Positions 51,526 through 60,821 of a DNA stretch of 64,000 nucleotides are shown piece after piece. A program made the translations under genes and the position numbers. How positions within the stretch are numbered: position 1 is the stretch's first letter; each line of letters begins with the position of its first letter. The notes beneath the pieces are model-generated. The model saw nothing but the letters and a program-made list of their open reading frames with translations. It was not told where the DNA came from and did not search any database. The stretch is from Bacillota bacterium (GTDB lineage: Bacteria > Bacillota > Clostridia > Lachnospirales > Lachnospiraceae): contig JAEWCQ010000026.1 of the NCBI GenBank assembly GCA_023390555.1, positions 1-64,000 of the forward strand, given 5' to 3'.

Positions 51526-52266
51526 CTAGAATCCTTTTAATGCACAGGGACCAAGTGAACACTGTGGGCATCCCTGCTGCCAGTCATGGATATTTTTCCC
51601 TTCCAGATAACCGTCACAGCGCTTTTTATCAATCGTTCCGTCAAGCCAGAGTGCTCCCGACGGGCAGTTTTTTATACAGGCCCGGCATCCGCCGTTTTGA
51701 TAGAACAGGCAGTATTCATGGCCGGTCCGTAATGTCGGCGGAATAGCGGCGTCCATGACGAGACTGTTCATCCGTCCCAGACAGCCTTTTTCCGTGATCA
51801 GTAAATGATTCAGACCAAACGAACCGATTCCGGCAATCACGGCATTTGATTTATGACTCCAGCAGGCTGTTTTTGTGACATGATCAAAATTTTCGGTCGG
51901 AGGTTCTGTCACACTGCGGATACCGCATTCCTGCAAAAATGCGGTAATCGTTTGCATGATTTGATCCAGCAGTGGATTGGTCTCCATGTAGGCATCTGAC
52001 CAGATCGAAGAGACCAGATGCTGCGTGGTGATAGCGCGTTGAACCACTTCCGAATAGGGGAGAAAGAGAACCATAACCGTTTTGGCGCCCGGAAGCATTT
52101 CTTTTGGGTGGATCTGGGGATTGCCGATTATTTCATCCAGACGGTCATATAGGGGATCATCCGCACTGGCATAGCCTATGACAGGTTCTCTGTAATAAGA
52201 AGCCTTTGGATGGTTTTTTATAATTGTATTTATAATTTCATGTATTTCGTCTTGAAGTGTCATCAT
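51526..52266 (-). CDS. Epoxyqueuosine-reductase-like Fe-S protein
   Basis: 246 residues. A QueG-like N-terminal part (YREPVIGYASADDP, then MVLFLPYSEVV) is followed by a ferredoxin-like cluster domain with CRACIKNCPSGAL near residue 190. More cysteines occur in KKRCDGYL and CPQCSLGPCALKGF at the end. It lacks the B12-binding and HEAT-repeat regions of full QueG (about 350-380 residues), so it is a QueG-like oxidoreductase of unknown substrate. AGGTGACC lies 5 bases before the ATG; a second ATG follows directly. Confidence 0.85.
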   Translation of the reverse strand: MMTLQDEIHEIINTIIKNHPKASYYREPVIGYASADDPLYDRLDEIIGNPQIHPKEMLPGAKTVMVLFLPYSEVVQRAITTQHLVSSIWSDAYMETNPLLDQIMQTITAFLQECGIRSVTEPPTENFDHVTKTACWSHKSNAVIAGIGSFGLNHLLITEKGCLGRMNSLVMDAAIPPTLRTGHEYCLFYQNGGCRACIKNCPSGALWLDGTIDKKRCDGYLEGKNIHDWQQGCPQCSLGPCALKGF

Positions 52267-52482
52267 ATGGTCACCTGAATTTTTTCTTTAATTAAACTTA
52301 TGATAAAACCTATTATAGGTATAGAGTCAAGGGAAAATTCATCGGCTGTAAAAAATAAAAAGAGTGCTTGACTCTATATTCGTTATAGATTTTAAGATAA
52401 TCGCGGAAATGAAAAAAAGCCGGGGTTTATGACTGCTGTGTACAGACATACCGGCGGCTGCTTTAAAAAGAGGAGGATGACG

Positions 52483-53886
52483 ATGTTAAGAGATGATTTG
52501 CCGGAAATTGTGACCCGGAATGTACCGGGACCCAAATCAGCCGCATTATTAAAGAGAAGAAATGAAGCAATACCAAATGCCTTATCCGGAAATGCCTATC
52601 CGATCTGCATTGCAAGGGGAGAAGGTGCCATGCTGGAGGACCTGGACGGCAACCGGTTCGTGGACTGGATCGGCGGAGTCGGCGTGCTCAATATCGGCTA
52701 TACGAGACCGGAAGTAGTGGAAGCCGTGCAGCATCAGGCTGAAAAATATTTTCATACAATTTTTAATGTGGTAGTGCATGAAGGATATGTAGAGCTGGCG
52801 GAGCAACTGAATGAGATCGTTCCGTGCCGCGGGGAGAAAAAGAAAACGTATTTTGCCAATTCCGGGGCAGAGGCAGATGAAAATGCAATCAAAATAGCCA
52901 AAGCATATACAAAAAGGCCAAATGTCATCTGTTTTTCCGGTGCATTTCATGGCAGAACAAATCTTACGATGGCATTGACTGCAAAGAAAGCCTATGCACT
53001 CGATATGGGACCATTCCCAAGCGGCATTTACCGGGCCGAATTCCCTTATCTGTACCGGGCACCGAAGGGATATAACAGAGAGGAAGCAATTGCCTATTAC
53101 ATAGAGAATCTGTGCAGGCTGTTTGATGAGGCTACACCGGCAAGGGACGTTGCCGCGATTTTGATCGAACCGCTGCAGGGAGAGGGTGGATTTATACCGG
53201 CACCGCTCGAATGGGTGAAGGCAGTCCGCAGGATCTGTGATGAACATGGAATCCTTCTCATCGCAGATGAGGTGCAGTGCGGAAACTGCAGGACCGGAAA
53301 ATATTTTGCTTCCGAGTACTGGGCAGAGGAAGGCGCCGCGCCGGATATCGTGGCAACCGCAAAATCTCTGGGAGGCGGGCTTCCGCTCAGTGCCATCACA
53401 GCCAGAACGGAGATTATGGATTCAGTGATACCGGGAACAATCGGCGGTACGTATTGCGGAAATCCGCTCTCCTGCGCATCGGCATTAAAGACGATGGAAA
53501 TCATGAAAACAGAGAATTACGCAAAAAAAGCAGTGGAACTTGGAGAGGCAGTCAGAAAACGTTATGAAAATCTTCAGACAAGTTTTGAGGTAATCGGTGA
53601 TGTCCGTGGATTGGGAGCCATGATCGGAATTGAATTTGTAAAAGACAAAGAGACAAAGGAACCCTATCCGGAACTTGTAAAAGAGATGGTTCAGTGTGCG
53701 CTGCAAAAGGGTCTTTTGATTGAAAATGCCGGTTCCGCAGGAAATGTCATCCGTTTTCTGCCGCCGCTTTGCATCACGGATTTACAGCTGGAAAGAGGGC
53801 TGGAGATTTTCGAAGACTCACTGCGGGAATCTTTGAAGAGATTGGATTATCCGGACAGAATGGGTATGGGGGAATGCGGAAGATGA
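52483..53886 (+). CDS. Class III aminotransferase (omega-amino acid:2-oxoacid type)
   Basis: 467 residues of fold-type I PLP enzymes related to 4-aminobutyrate and acetylornithine aminotransferases: NSGAEADENAIKIA (PLP phosphate site), CFSGAFHGRTN, LIADEVQCGNCRTG with the PLP-binding Asp, and the Schiff-base lysine in ATAKSLGGGLPLS. Substrate specificity cannot be read from the sequence. ATG 52483 has GAGGAGG 6 bases upstream. Its stop overlaps the start of the next gene by four bases (ATGA). Confidence 0.9.
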   Translation: MLRDDLPEIVTRNVPGPKSAALLKRRNEAIPNALSGNAYPICIARGEGAMLEDLDGNRFVDWIGGVGVLNIGYTRPEVVEAVQHQAEKYFHTIFNVVVHEGYVELAEQLNEIVPCRGEKKKTYFANSGAEADENAIKIAKAYTKRPNVICFSGAFHGRTNLTMALTAKKAYALDMGPFPSGIYRAEFPYLYRAPKGYNREEAIAYYIENLCRLFDEATPARDVAAILIEPLQGEGGFIPAPLEWVKAVRRICDEHGILLIADEVQCGNCRTGKYFASEYWAEEGAAPDIVATAKSLGGGLPLSAITARTEIMDSVIPGTIGGTYCGNPLSCASALKTMEIMKTENYAKKAVELGEAVRKRYENLQTSFEVIGDVRGLGAMIGIEFVKDKETKEPYPELVKEMVQCALQKGLLIENAGSAGNVIRFLPPLCITDLQLERGLEIFEDSLRESLKRLDYPDRMGMGECGR

Positions 53887-54818
53887 AAAAAGAAATCAGA
53901 CATATTGTGATTGCAGGCGCTGGCCTGATGGGGGCTTCCATTGGTCAGTCGTTCCCGGAATATGGAATTCGTACGACCATTTACAGCAATCGGGAACGTG
54001 ATTTTATGCGGGCTAAGGCAATCATTGAAAACTGCCAGAAAACATTAGTAGAAGCTGGAATCCTGACAAAGAAAAAATCAGATGAAATCCAACAGGCAAT
54101 TTACTATACAACAGATCTCCAGTGCGTCCGAGATGCGGACTGGGTGATCGAAGCGGTTCCGGAAGACCTTGAGATTAAGTCGGAGATCCTTTCGGGTATT
54201 GCGTCGAACGTGTCCAAAGATGCAATCATCACATCGAATACGTCTGCGATTTCCATAGAAACACTCAGCAATTTTATCACAAATCCGGAGCGTTTCTGCG
54301 GGACGCATTATCTGAATCCGCCTCATATTATCCCTCTTGTGGAAATTACCCGCGGGGAAAAGACCGCACAGGAAACCGTTGATACCATTTATGATTTTTT
54401 ATCGGCGATGAACAAACAGCCGGTTATCCTGAAAAAAGATGTGAAGGGGTTTCTGTCAAACCGACTGCAATTTGCATTGCTGCGGGAGGCAACCTATCTG
54501 GTAGAAAGCGGAGTGGCCACACCGGAGGACATCGACAAGACCTTAAAATACGGAAACGGGCTTCGTTATCTTTGCTCCGGACCATTTAAAATTGTGGATT
54601 TCGGAGGAATTGAAGTCTTTAACAGTGTCGCAAAGTATCTCTATCCGGATTTAAACTGTGAGGGTGAAAAAAATCATCTTTTAGAAGAGATGAAGGAAAA
54701 GGGATATAACGGAACTTCCAATCAGCTTGGTTTTTATTCTTATACAGAGGAGTCTGCACGTGCAGAAGAGCGGGAACGTGATAAAAAAATGCTGCTGGCG
54801 TTGAAGAAAATGGAATGA
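53883..54818 (+). CDS. 3-hydroxyacyl-CoA dehydrogenase-family NAD-dependent dehydrogenase
   Basis: 311 residues. N-terminal Rossmann NAD site VIAGAGLMGASIGQS, the conserved SNTSAISIETL and GTHYLNPPHIIPLVEI blocks, and a C-terminal helical domain (VKGFLSNRLQFALLREATYLVE). This pattern covers 3-hydroxybutyryl-CoA dehydrogenase and its relatives acting on non-CoA substrates such as L-carnitine or L-gulonate. Translational coupling to the class III aminotransferase suggests the pair deaminates an omega-amino hydroxy acid or its precursor (inference). Confidence 0.9.
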   Translation: MKKEIRHIVIAGAGLMGASIGQSFPEYGIRTTIYSNRERDFMRAKAIIENCQKTLVEAGILTKKKSDEIQQAIYYTTDLQCVRDADWVIEAVPEDLEIKSEILSGIASNVSKDAIITSNTSAISIETLSNFITNPERFCGTHYLNPPHIIPLVEITRGEKTAQETVDTIYDFLSAMNKQPVILKKDVKGFLSNRLQFALLREATYLVESGVATPEDIDKTLKYGNGLRYLCSGPFKIVDFGGIEVFNSVAKYLYPDLNCEGEKNHLLEEMKEKGYNGTSNQLGFYSYTEESARAEERERDKKMLLALKKME

Positions 54819-54848
54819 AATCGCATACAGTATCTGTCAAACAACACA

Positions 54849-54882
54849 AAAGAAACCCTTGAAAATTCAGGGGTTTCTTTTT
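54849..54882. terminator. Terminator between convergent genes
   Basis: AAAGAAACCCTTGAA / TTCAGGGGTTTCTTT, one G-U pair, then TT; A-rich before. Works for both strands. Confidence 0.85.
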
Positions 54883-54889
54883 ATGGAAA

Positions 54890-55531
54890 TCAACACTTGG
54901 AATCTTTGTAGCACCAGAACCAGTCCATGCAGTTTAAATCCATGGATTCCGGATCATTGATCCGCTCCACCATTTGATCGTAGGTACGGGGCGGAGGAAC
55001 CATCCCTGCGGAACCAGGCTGCCAGTTCGCAGGTGTGACAAGTTTACATTTGTCTGTCACCTGAAGGGCGGTCAGGAGGCGAAGGATTTCAGGGATGTTT
55101 CTGCCGTTGGTCAGCGGATATATGAGAATGGCGCGGACAGTCTGTTCCGGATCTATGAAGTAAACGTTTCGTACGGTTTCCTGTGTGCTGGTATCCGGTG
55201 CAATCATGCCATAGAGTTTTGCAATTTCAGCCATACGGTCAGCAATGACCGGGAAGGGAATCTGGACACCGGTCAATGTGTAGATCTGATTTACCCATGC
55301 CAGATGGGATGGATTACTGTCAATACTAAGTCCGATTAATTGTGCATTCAGCGCTTTAAATTGTTCATCAACTTCTGCAAAAGCAACAAATTCAGTTGTA
55401 CATACAGGGGTAAAGTCACCGGGATGGGAAAACAGAATTACCCATTGTCCCTTGTAATCGGACAGTTTGATTGGCCCAAAGGTTGACATGGCAGAGAAGT
55501 CAGGAGCTTTCATACCGATATTAATATTCAT
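54890..55531 (-). CDS. Peroxiredoxin (AhpC/TSA, Prx6-like)
   Basis: 213 residues. The peroxidatic cysteine lies in HPGDFTPVCTTEF (about residue 44), with the catalytic Thr and downstream Arg of the family. The long C-terminal half with MVERINDPE and the terminal MDWFWCYKDSKC, which supplies extra cysteines, is the Prx6/1-Cys form seen in anaerobes. Reduces H2O2 and organic peroxides. Start ATG 55531 preferred by family length (MNINIGMKAPDF); the frame opens 22 codons earlier without an RBS. Confidence 0.93.
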   Translation of the reverse strand: MNINIGMKAPDFSAMSTFGPIKLSDYKGQWVILFSHPGDFTPVCTTEFVAFAEVDEQFKALNAQLIGLSIDSNPSHLAWVNQIYTLTGVQIPFPVIADRMAEIAKLYGMIAPDTSTQETVRNVYFIDPEQTVRAILIYPLTNGRNIPEILRLLTALQVTDKCKLVTPANWQPGSAGMVPPPRTYDQMVERINDPESMDLNCMDWFWCYKDSKC

Positions 55532-55585
55532 ATGGATACCCTGAAAATCGTTTCTATTAATATATGAAAAGACACAGCAAAGTGT

Positions 55586-55620
55586 GAAAAAAGCCACAGC
55601 ACCCGAAAGGGTGCGTGGCT
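55586..55620 (-). terminator. Terminator of the transglycosylase gene
   Basis: On the minus strand AGCCAC-GCACCC / GGGTGC-T-GTGGCT with TTTC loop and TTTTTT tail. Confidence 0.85.
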
Positions 55621-55627
55621 TGGAAAA

Positions 55628-56587
55628 TCAGGAATCAGTGTTCGGTTTCTGTGAAAGAAGCTGAAGTACACTGTTGTTGTAATTGATACTCTGATAGGCA
55701 TAGTATAGATTGGAATCCGTATTGTCCGTATCGGCTGTCGTATTGTCCAAATTGGAAGCCGTATGATCGGAAGTGGAATCTGTTGTATCCGCAGATGTAA
55801 CAGCAGTATCCGAAACAGGATTAGATCCTTTTACAGTAACCGACAAAGAAGCATTTTTTCCGGTAACCGATGTGGAGGCAGCCGCCGTAGCAGTTTCTTT
55901 ATCTTCATCAGAAGTCTGGGAAGCCGCATTGGAAAGACTGCTGACCAGCTGGCTGATGAAGTTCAGATAATCATCATAGGAAAAAATCTTATTTAAAATC
56001 TCCTTGAAAGTGTCCTCATCCAGATTCTTTAAAAGCGAAGAAGTCAAGTTCGAACTGTCGGAAGTTCCCTCTGTGGCAGAGCCGTCAGGAAGCGTTACCC
56101 CTTCGTTCATATAGGAGGTAATCTTTGCCACATAATTCTGTGTTTCTTCAAAAGGCGGAATACCGCCGTATTTATCTACGTTATTACTGCCTGCATTGTA
56201 AGCGGCAAGTGCAAGAGAAACATTGCCGTCGTATTTCTGCAGAAGCTGACTGATGTATTTGGCACCTGCCATAATGTTCTGCTCCGGATCATAGGCATCC
56301 GTGCACCCGAGGCTGGCAGCAGTCGCCGGCATCAATTGCATGATTCCCATGGCACCTGCCTTGGAAGTCGCATCTGCCTGAAAATTCGATTCCTGCTTTG
56401 CCATTGCGGTAAGCAGTGACGTGGAGACCCCGTATGTTTCAGACGCTTTCTGAAAAATAGAAGTCAATGAACTGTCGGAAGTGCTTTGATCCATATAATC
56501 AGCGAAATCTTCCGATGTCTGGGTCTGGGATGTACCGGCAGCCGTCTTTGCTGTTTCGTCCGGAGTTAATATTGCAGTAATCTGCAT
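55628..56587 (-). CDS. Lytic transglycosylase SLT-domain protein
   Basis: 319 residues. SLT domain at about residues 45-150: YGVSTSLLTAMAKQESNF (catalytic Glu in KQESNF), then SKAGAMGIMQLMPATA and NIMAGAKYISQLL, and ALAAYNAGSNNV. It cleaves peptidoglycan glycan strands. No signal peptide is obvious and both flanks are Ser/Thr/Asp-rich and disordered; the C-terminal 120 residues are especially rich in Ser, Thr and Asp. Export route is unclear; flagellar export or lysis are possibilities. Start with AGGTGAATTACC upstream. Confidence 0.88.
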   Translation of the reverse strand: MQITAILTPDETAKTAAGTSQTQTSEDFADYMDQSTSDSSLTSIFQKASETYGVSTSLLTAMAKQESNFQADATSKAGAMGIMQLMPATAASLGCTDAYDPEQNIMAGAKYISQLLQKYDGNVSLALAAYNAGSNNVDKYGGIPPFEETQNYVAKITSYMNEGVTLPDGSATEGTSDSSNLTSSLLKNLDEDTFKEILNKIFSYDDYLNFISQLVSSLSNAASQTSDEDKETATAAASTSVTGKNASLSVTVKGSNPVSDTAVTSADTTDSTSDHTASNLDNTTADTDNTDSNLYYAYQSINYNNSVLQLLSQKPNTDS

Positions 56588-56761
56588 GGTAATTCACCTC
56601 ATTTGTAGAACTGTTTATGGTTGATACATATGCCTTTATAGTATAACATGAAACGTTCCTAAGGTGAACCGATATTTGAAAAAAACTTGTATTTTAAGAG
56701 GGCTTGCGTTAGAGTAAAAGTGTTTGATGTAGATTACAGAAGTATTAAGTGAGGGATATTT

Positions 56762-57487
56762 ATGAAAAAAAGCGGATATGCGAAGGCCTTTCAAGCCGCA
56801 TTTCCCTTTACAATACCGGTTTTGACCGGGTATTTATTTATCGGAATTGCGTTTGGTGTTATGTACCAGGAAAAGGGCTATAATTTTCTGTGGGCAATTT
56901 TAATGAGCATACTTGTCTATGCCGGTTCGGGACAGTATCTCGCAGTGAATTTCTTTGTGCCCGGTGTCAATCTGTTTCAGGTGATTTTTCTGGAATTCAT
57001 GGTCAATGTACGCCATATCTTCTATGGTCTTTCTTTATTGGAACGCTTTCGTGATATGGGAAAGAAAAGATTCTATATGATATTTTCTCTGACGGATGAG
57101 ACCTAATCCCTGTTTTTTCTGACAAAAGTGCCGAAAGGCGTGGACGAGCATAAGTTTCTGTTTGCAATTGCTGCCCTGGATCAGATCTACTGGATTGTGG
57201 GTTCTGCAATCGGAGCATTCGCCGGCTCCATGATTCCTTTTGACACTACGGGAATTGATTTTGCAATGACGGCACTCTTTGTCGTGATCTTTGTAGAGCA
57301 ATGGCTGACGTCAGAGAATCATATACCGGCATTGACCGGTCTCGTGGCCGGTATGGGATGCCTTTTTATTTTTGGCAGCAGCAACTTTATACTGCCTACC
57401 ATGATCTGCATTATGATCGTTCTGCTGTCCTGCCGCAGGGGGCTAAAGCCCCGGGAGGAGAGGGAGGTGAATACGGATGCCGATTAG
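56762..57487 (+). pseudogene. azlC: azlC branched-chain amino acid exporter subunit, interrupted by an in-frame stop
   Basis: The reading frame encodes an AzlC-type membrane protein (YAKAFQAAFPFTIPVLTGYLF start) of about 241 residues, but codon 115 is TAA (57104-57106) directly after SLTDET. The same frame continues cleanly with SLFFLTKVPKGVDEHKF to a stop at 57487 overlapping azlD. Homologues usually have a Tyr/Phe at that position, so a single base change would restore the gene. Either a genuine nonsense mutation, a sequencing error, or rare recoding. AzlC and AzlD together form a branched-chain amino acid exporter. Confidence 0.85.
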
Positions 57488-57815
57488 TGTACAGATGTCT
57501 TTTTTGATTATACTGCTCGTCGGTTTGACAGTATTTATAACACGAATCCTGCCGTTTGCAGTTTTTCATAATGGAAAAGAGATTCCGGAAGTTGTGAAGT
57601 ATCTTGGAAAAGTTCTGCCGCCGGCAATTATCGGAATGCTGGTAGTATACTGCTTGAAAGCAGTTCATGTGGTGCGGTTTCCGTTTGGATTGCCGGAACT
57701 GATTGCAATTGCGGCGGTGATCCTGCTTCACGTATGGAAGCGGAATAATCTGCTCAGTATCGGAGCCGGAACTGTCCTCTATATGTTTCTCGTGCAGGTG
57801 GTATTTGCTGCTTAG
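57477..57815 (+). CDS. azlD: AzlD branched-chain amino acid transport subunit
   Basis: 112 residues with four hydrophobic segments; the TRILPFAVF and LPPAIIGMLVVYCL blocks are typical of AzlD. Starts 11 bases inside the end of the azlC frame and shares its RBS region (GAGGGAGGTGAATACGG). Small subunit that works with AzlC; if the azlC stop is real, transport would be abolished. Confidence 0.9.
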   Translation: MPISVQMSFLIILLVGLTVFITRILPFAVFHNGKEIPEVVKYLGKVLPPAIIGMLVVYCLKAVHVVRFPFGLPELIAIAAVILLHVWKRNNLLSIGAGTVLYMFLVQVVFAA

Positions 57816-57987
57816 AGATTTTAGGAAAAATACGATTTGTTTTTTGAATAATAGCCATGCGTTTTTTCTATAATATGAATTGTGGGCTATGGGTTGACAA
57901 CCGCAGACGTAACCAATAGAATACTAATTGATTGGAAAATCGCGGTTCATCCGCATGACATATACCACGAGGTAAAGGAGAAAATGC

Positions 57988-59265
57988 ATGAAAAAAGAAC
58001 CATTTGTAAGTTATGAACAGCTGAAAGAAATTATAAAAGAATATCCGACCCCGTTTCATCTCTATGATGAAGCAGGAATTCGTGAAAATGCAAAAGCGGT
58101 AAAGGAAGCATTTGCATGGAATCGTGGATTTCGTGAATATTTTGCAGTGAAGGCGACTCCAAATCCGTTCATTTTAAATATTTTAAAAGAGTATGGCTGT
58201 GGCTGCGACTGCGCATCCATTACCGAACTGATGCTCGCGGATTCCCAGGGTTTTGACGGAAAAGAGATCATGTTCTCATCCAATGATACACCGGCAGGAG
58301 AATTTCAGTTCGCAGATAAGATTGGTGCGATCATCAATCTGGATGACTTTACACATATTGATTTCCTGGAGCAGGCAATCGGCAGAATTCCGGAAACCAT
58401 CAGCTGCCGCTATAATCCGGGCGGAGTGTTTCAGATGAGTAACGGAATTATGGATAATCCAGGAGATGCAAAATATGGTTTTACGACCGAACAGCTTTTT
58501 GAAGGGTTCCGTGTTTTAAAAGAAAAAGGTGCGAAGAACTTTGGTATTCATGCATTTCTGGCAAGTAACACCGTAACGAATGAGTATTATCCGATGCTTG
58601 CAAAGCAGTTGTTTGAAGTTGCTGTTCAGCTGAAGGAAGAGACTGGCTGCCATATTTCCTTTATCAATTTATCCGGCGGAGTGGGTGTTCCTTATACACC
58701 GGAGCAGGAGCCGAATGATATCCGTCTGATTGGGGAGGGTGTCCGTAAAGTGTACGAAGAGGTTCTTGTGCCGGCCGGTATGGATGATATCGCCATCTAT
58801 ACGGAAATGGGGCGTTTCATGCTTGCACCTTATGGCTGTCTTGTAACAAAAGCCATTCATGAGAAGCATACGCATAAGGAATACATTGGTGTGGATGCCT
58901 GTGCGGTAGATTTGATGCGTCCGGCAATGTATGGCGCTTATCATCACATTACGGTAATGGGCAAGGACAACAGTGTCTGCGATCATCAGTACGATGTGAC
59001 GGGTTCTCTCTGCGAGAATAACGACAAATTTGCGGTTGACCGCATGCTGCCGGGCATTGACATCGGTGATTTACTGGTGATCCATGATACGGGAGCGCAT
59101 GGGTATTCCATGGGCTATAATTACAATGGCAAATTGAAATCCGCAGAGGTTCTTTTGAAGGAAGACGGTACAACAAAGCTGATTCGCCGGGCTGAGACAC
59201 CGGAAGATTATTTCGCAACATTTGACTGCTTTGATGTATTAAAAAATATGAAAAAACCGCTGTAA
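57988..59265 (+). CDS. lysA: Diaminopimelate-decarboxylase-like PLP enzyme
   Basis: 425 residues, fold-type III (alanine-racemase/ODC barrel). The PLP lysine sits in REYFAVKATPNP (near residue 50); GGVGVPYTPEQEP is the glycine-rich PLP phosphate motif. Near the C-terminus, VTGSLCENNDKFAVDR resembles the LysA signature with the catalytic Cys, and DTGAHGYSMGYNYNG is the second barrel end. The set of residues fits meso-diaminopimelate decarboxylase, the last lysine step. AAAGGAGAAAATGC precedes the ATG. No lysine-riboswitch features were seen upstream. Single gene. Confidence 0.9.
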   Translation: MKKEPFVSYEQLKEIIKEYPTPFHLYDEAGIRENAKAVKEAFAWNRGFREYFAVKATPNPFILNILKEYGCGCDCASITELMLADSQGFDGKEIMFSSNDTPAGEFQFADKIGAIINLDDFTHIDFLEQAIGRIPETISCRYNPGGVFQMSNGIMDNPGDAKYGFTTEQLFEGFRVLKEKGAKNFGIHAFLASNTVTNEYYPMLAKQLFEVAVQLKEETGCHISFINLSGGVGVPYTPEQEPNDIRLIGEGVRKVYEEVLVPAGMDDIAIYTEMGRFMLAPYGCLVTKAIHEKHTHKEYIGVDACAVDLMRPAMYGAYHHITVMGKDNSVCDHQYDVTGSLCENNDKFAVDRMLPGIDIGDLLVIHDTGAHGYSMGYNYNGKLKSAEVLLKEDGTTKLIRRAETPEDYFATFDCFDVLKNMKKPL

Positions 59266-59412
59266 CTGGAGATCAGAAAAAGCCAGCGACGGTTGTCTGA
59301 GCGGACATTCGGAATGCGTCATAAAAATAGATTTCAGATAAAATAAAAAGTACTTGCAATCTATTTTTTATTATGATAGAATCTTTATTGTTCGAGTGTA
59401 AACTGAACAAAT

Positions 59413-59495
59413 GCCGGCGTGGCGGAATGGCAGACGCACCAGACTCAAAATCTGGCGGTGGCAACATCGTATGGGTTCAAGTCCCATTGCCGGCA
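59413..59495 (+). tRNA. tRNA-Leu (anticodon CAA)
   Basis: Acceptor GCCGGCG/TGCCGGC with a G-U pair, anticodon stem CCAGA/TCTGG with loop CTCAAAA, a long variable arm (TGGCAACATCGTA region), and T arm GGGTTCAAGTCCC. Codon read: TTG. Confidence 0.95.
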
Positions 59496-59502
59496 GTAGA
59501 AG

Positions 59503-59529
59503 GCTCCAGTAATTACTGGGGCTTTTTTT
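59503..59529 (+). terminator. Terminator of tRNA-Leu
   Basis: GCTCCAGTAA / TTACTGGGGC hairpin directly followed by TTTTTTT. Confidence 0.85.
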
Positions 59530-59676
59530 GTACCGACACGGCATTGTGTCAATAATTTGTGAAGTGGAAAAACAGTGAGCGGGAACGATTGCAGCTGGAC
59601 AATCTATTAAGGTGCAGGTGAACGGCGCAATGGACGATATATGCGGCCGTTTCGGAAAGGGCGATGAGGCACATCT

Positions 59677-60549
59677 ATGAATCATGTAATCAATTGGCTT
59701 CTTGAGGATGGGAGCCCTGAGGTGAAATACCGTACAATGACAGAGCTGTTAGAGCTGCCAGAAGATGATCCTGAAGTGAAAAAGGTTTATGACGATTTAT
59801 TGAAATCAGACACGGTAGGTTTAATCATGGATAAGTTCAAGCTTAATCATAAATGGGAGGATGTCACTGCCTTGTGTGCGCTTGCAGAATTTGGCTTAAC
59901 ACGCTTTGACGTTCCGATTGATGACTATATAGAACGTGTCATCAAGAATATGAACTATAGTATGAAGTGTGCAAAAATATTGCTGTTAAGAAATTTGGTA
60001 GCTCTTGGATATTACAAGCATACGTGGGTGCAGGAAGAAATATCGTTGGCTTTTTCCACCATACGGGAAGACGGGTCATTCCGGTGTCTGGACAAATCGA
60101 AGAAAACAAACGATTCTAAGCTTCCGGATATGGGATGCTACAGACAAACTACAACCTACCTTTTACTTGCGGCAGAGTTGAAAAAGATTGGCGTGATTCT
60201 GCCACAGTTTCAATCTCTGATAAACTTTTACATCAGCCACTATGTTGCATTCCGCCCTGATAACCCGGAAAAGGCGATCATTGAAGAAATGGCGGGGACC
60301 TATTATCCGTTTGACCATGTGAAATTGGGCTTACAAATGACTGTGTACGGTCTTTCGGTTCTTGGTGGAGCAAATCATGAGAATTGCAATCAGGCGTTCG
60401 CATTGTTAGATCGTAAAAAGAATTGTGAGGGTAAATATATTCTTGATAAATCCTTTCCTTACTTTGAGGTGGGAAAGATAGGGGAACCCAATAAATGGAT
60501 CACATTGTATGTATTGCTGGCGGAAAAATATCGCACAGTGCAAGCATGA
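59677..60549 (+). CDS. Alpha-helical toroid-like hypothetical protein
   Basis: 290 residues, mostly helical, with repeating units of about 45-50 residues and conserved single-strand-like turn motifs; the opening INWLLEDGSPEVKYRTMTELL is characteristic of a family widespread in Clostridia and distantly reminiscent of squalene-cyclase/prenyltransferase alpha-alpha toroids. A DMGCYRQTT segment near residue 155 may be a ligand site. No signal peptide. No function can be assigned. GGCGATGAGGC precedes the ATG. Begins 150 bases after tRNA-Leu. Confidence 0.55.
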   Translation: MNHVINWLLEDGSPEVKYRTMTELLELPEDDPEVKKVYDDLLKSDTVGLIMDKFKLNHKWEDVTALCALAEFGLTRFDVPIDDYIERVIKNMNYSMKCAKILLLRNLVALGYYKHTWVQEEISLAFSTIREDGSFRCLDKSKKTNDSKLPDMGCYRQTTTYLLLAAELKKIGVILPQFQSLINFYISHYVAFRPDNPEKAIIEEMAGTYYPFDHVKLGLQMTVYGLSVLGGANHENCNQAFALLDRKKNCEGKYILDKSFPYFEVGKIGEPNKWITLYVLLAEKYRTVQA

Positions 60550-60821
60550 TTTTCACCACCGACAAATTTCAATTTTGCGGATCATGATAGCAATTTCATA
60601 GGAAACACGTTAGGAGTAATCGAGAATTCGGTTACTCTTTTTTTATGGGAAAGAATTATTCTGCATTTGAACATGGTGCAGTCCGCAATGCGTGTTTTGG
60701 TTATATAGATAATGTTTTGAAAATATCAAATATATTACATATTTCATATTCGTTGGGGAACATTAGTTTTTAAATGGTATATGTATCTAATTGATTATGG
60801 AATAGGAAAGGGGTAAAAGGG

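Noticed and set aside
57816..57987. Lysine riboswitch before the lysA-like gene
   Set aside because: No conserved L-box elements or expression-platform terminator seen in the 170-bp leader.
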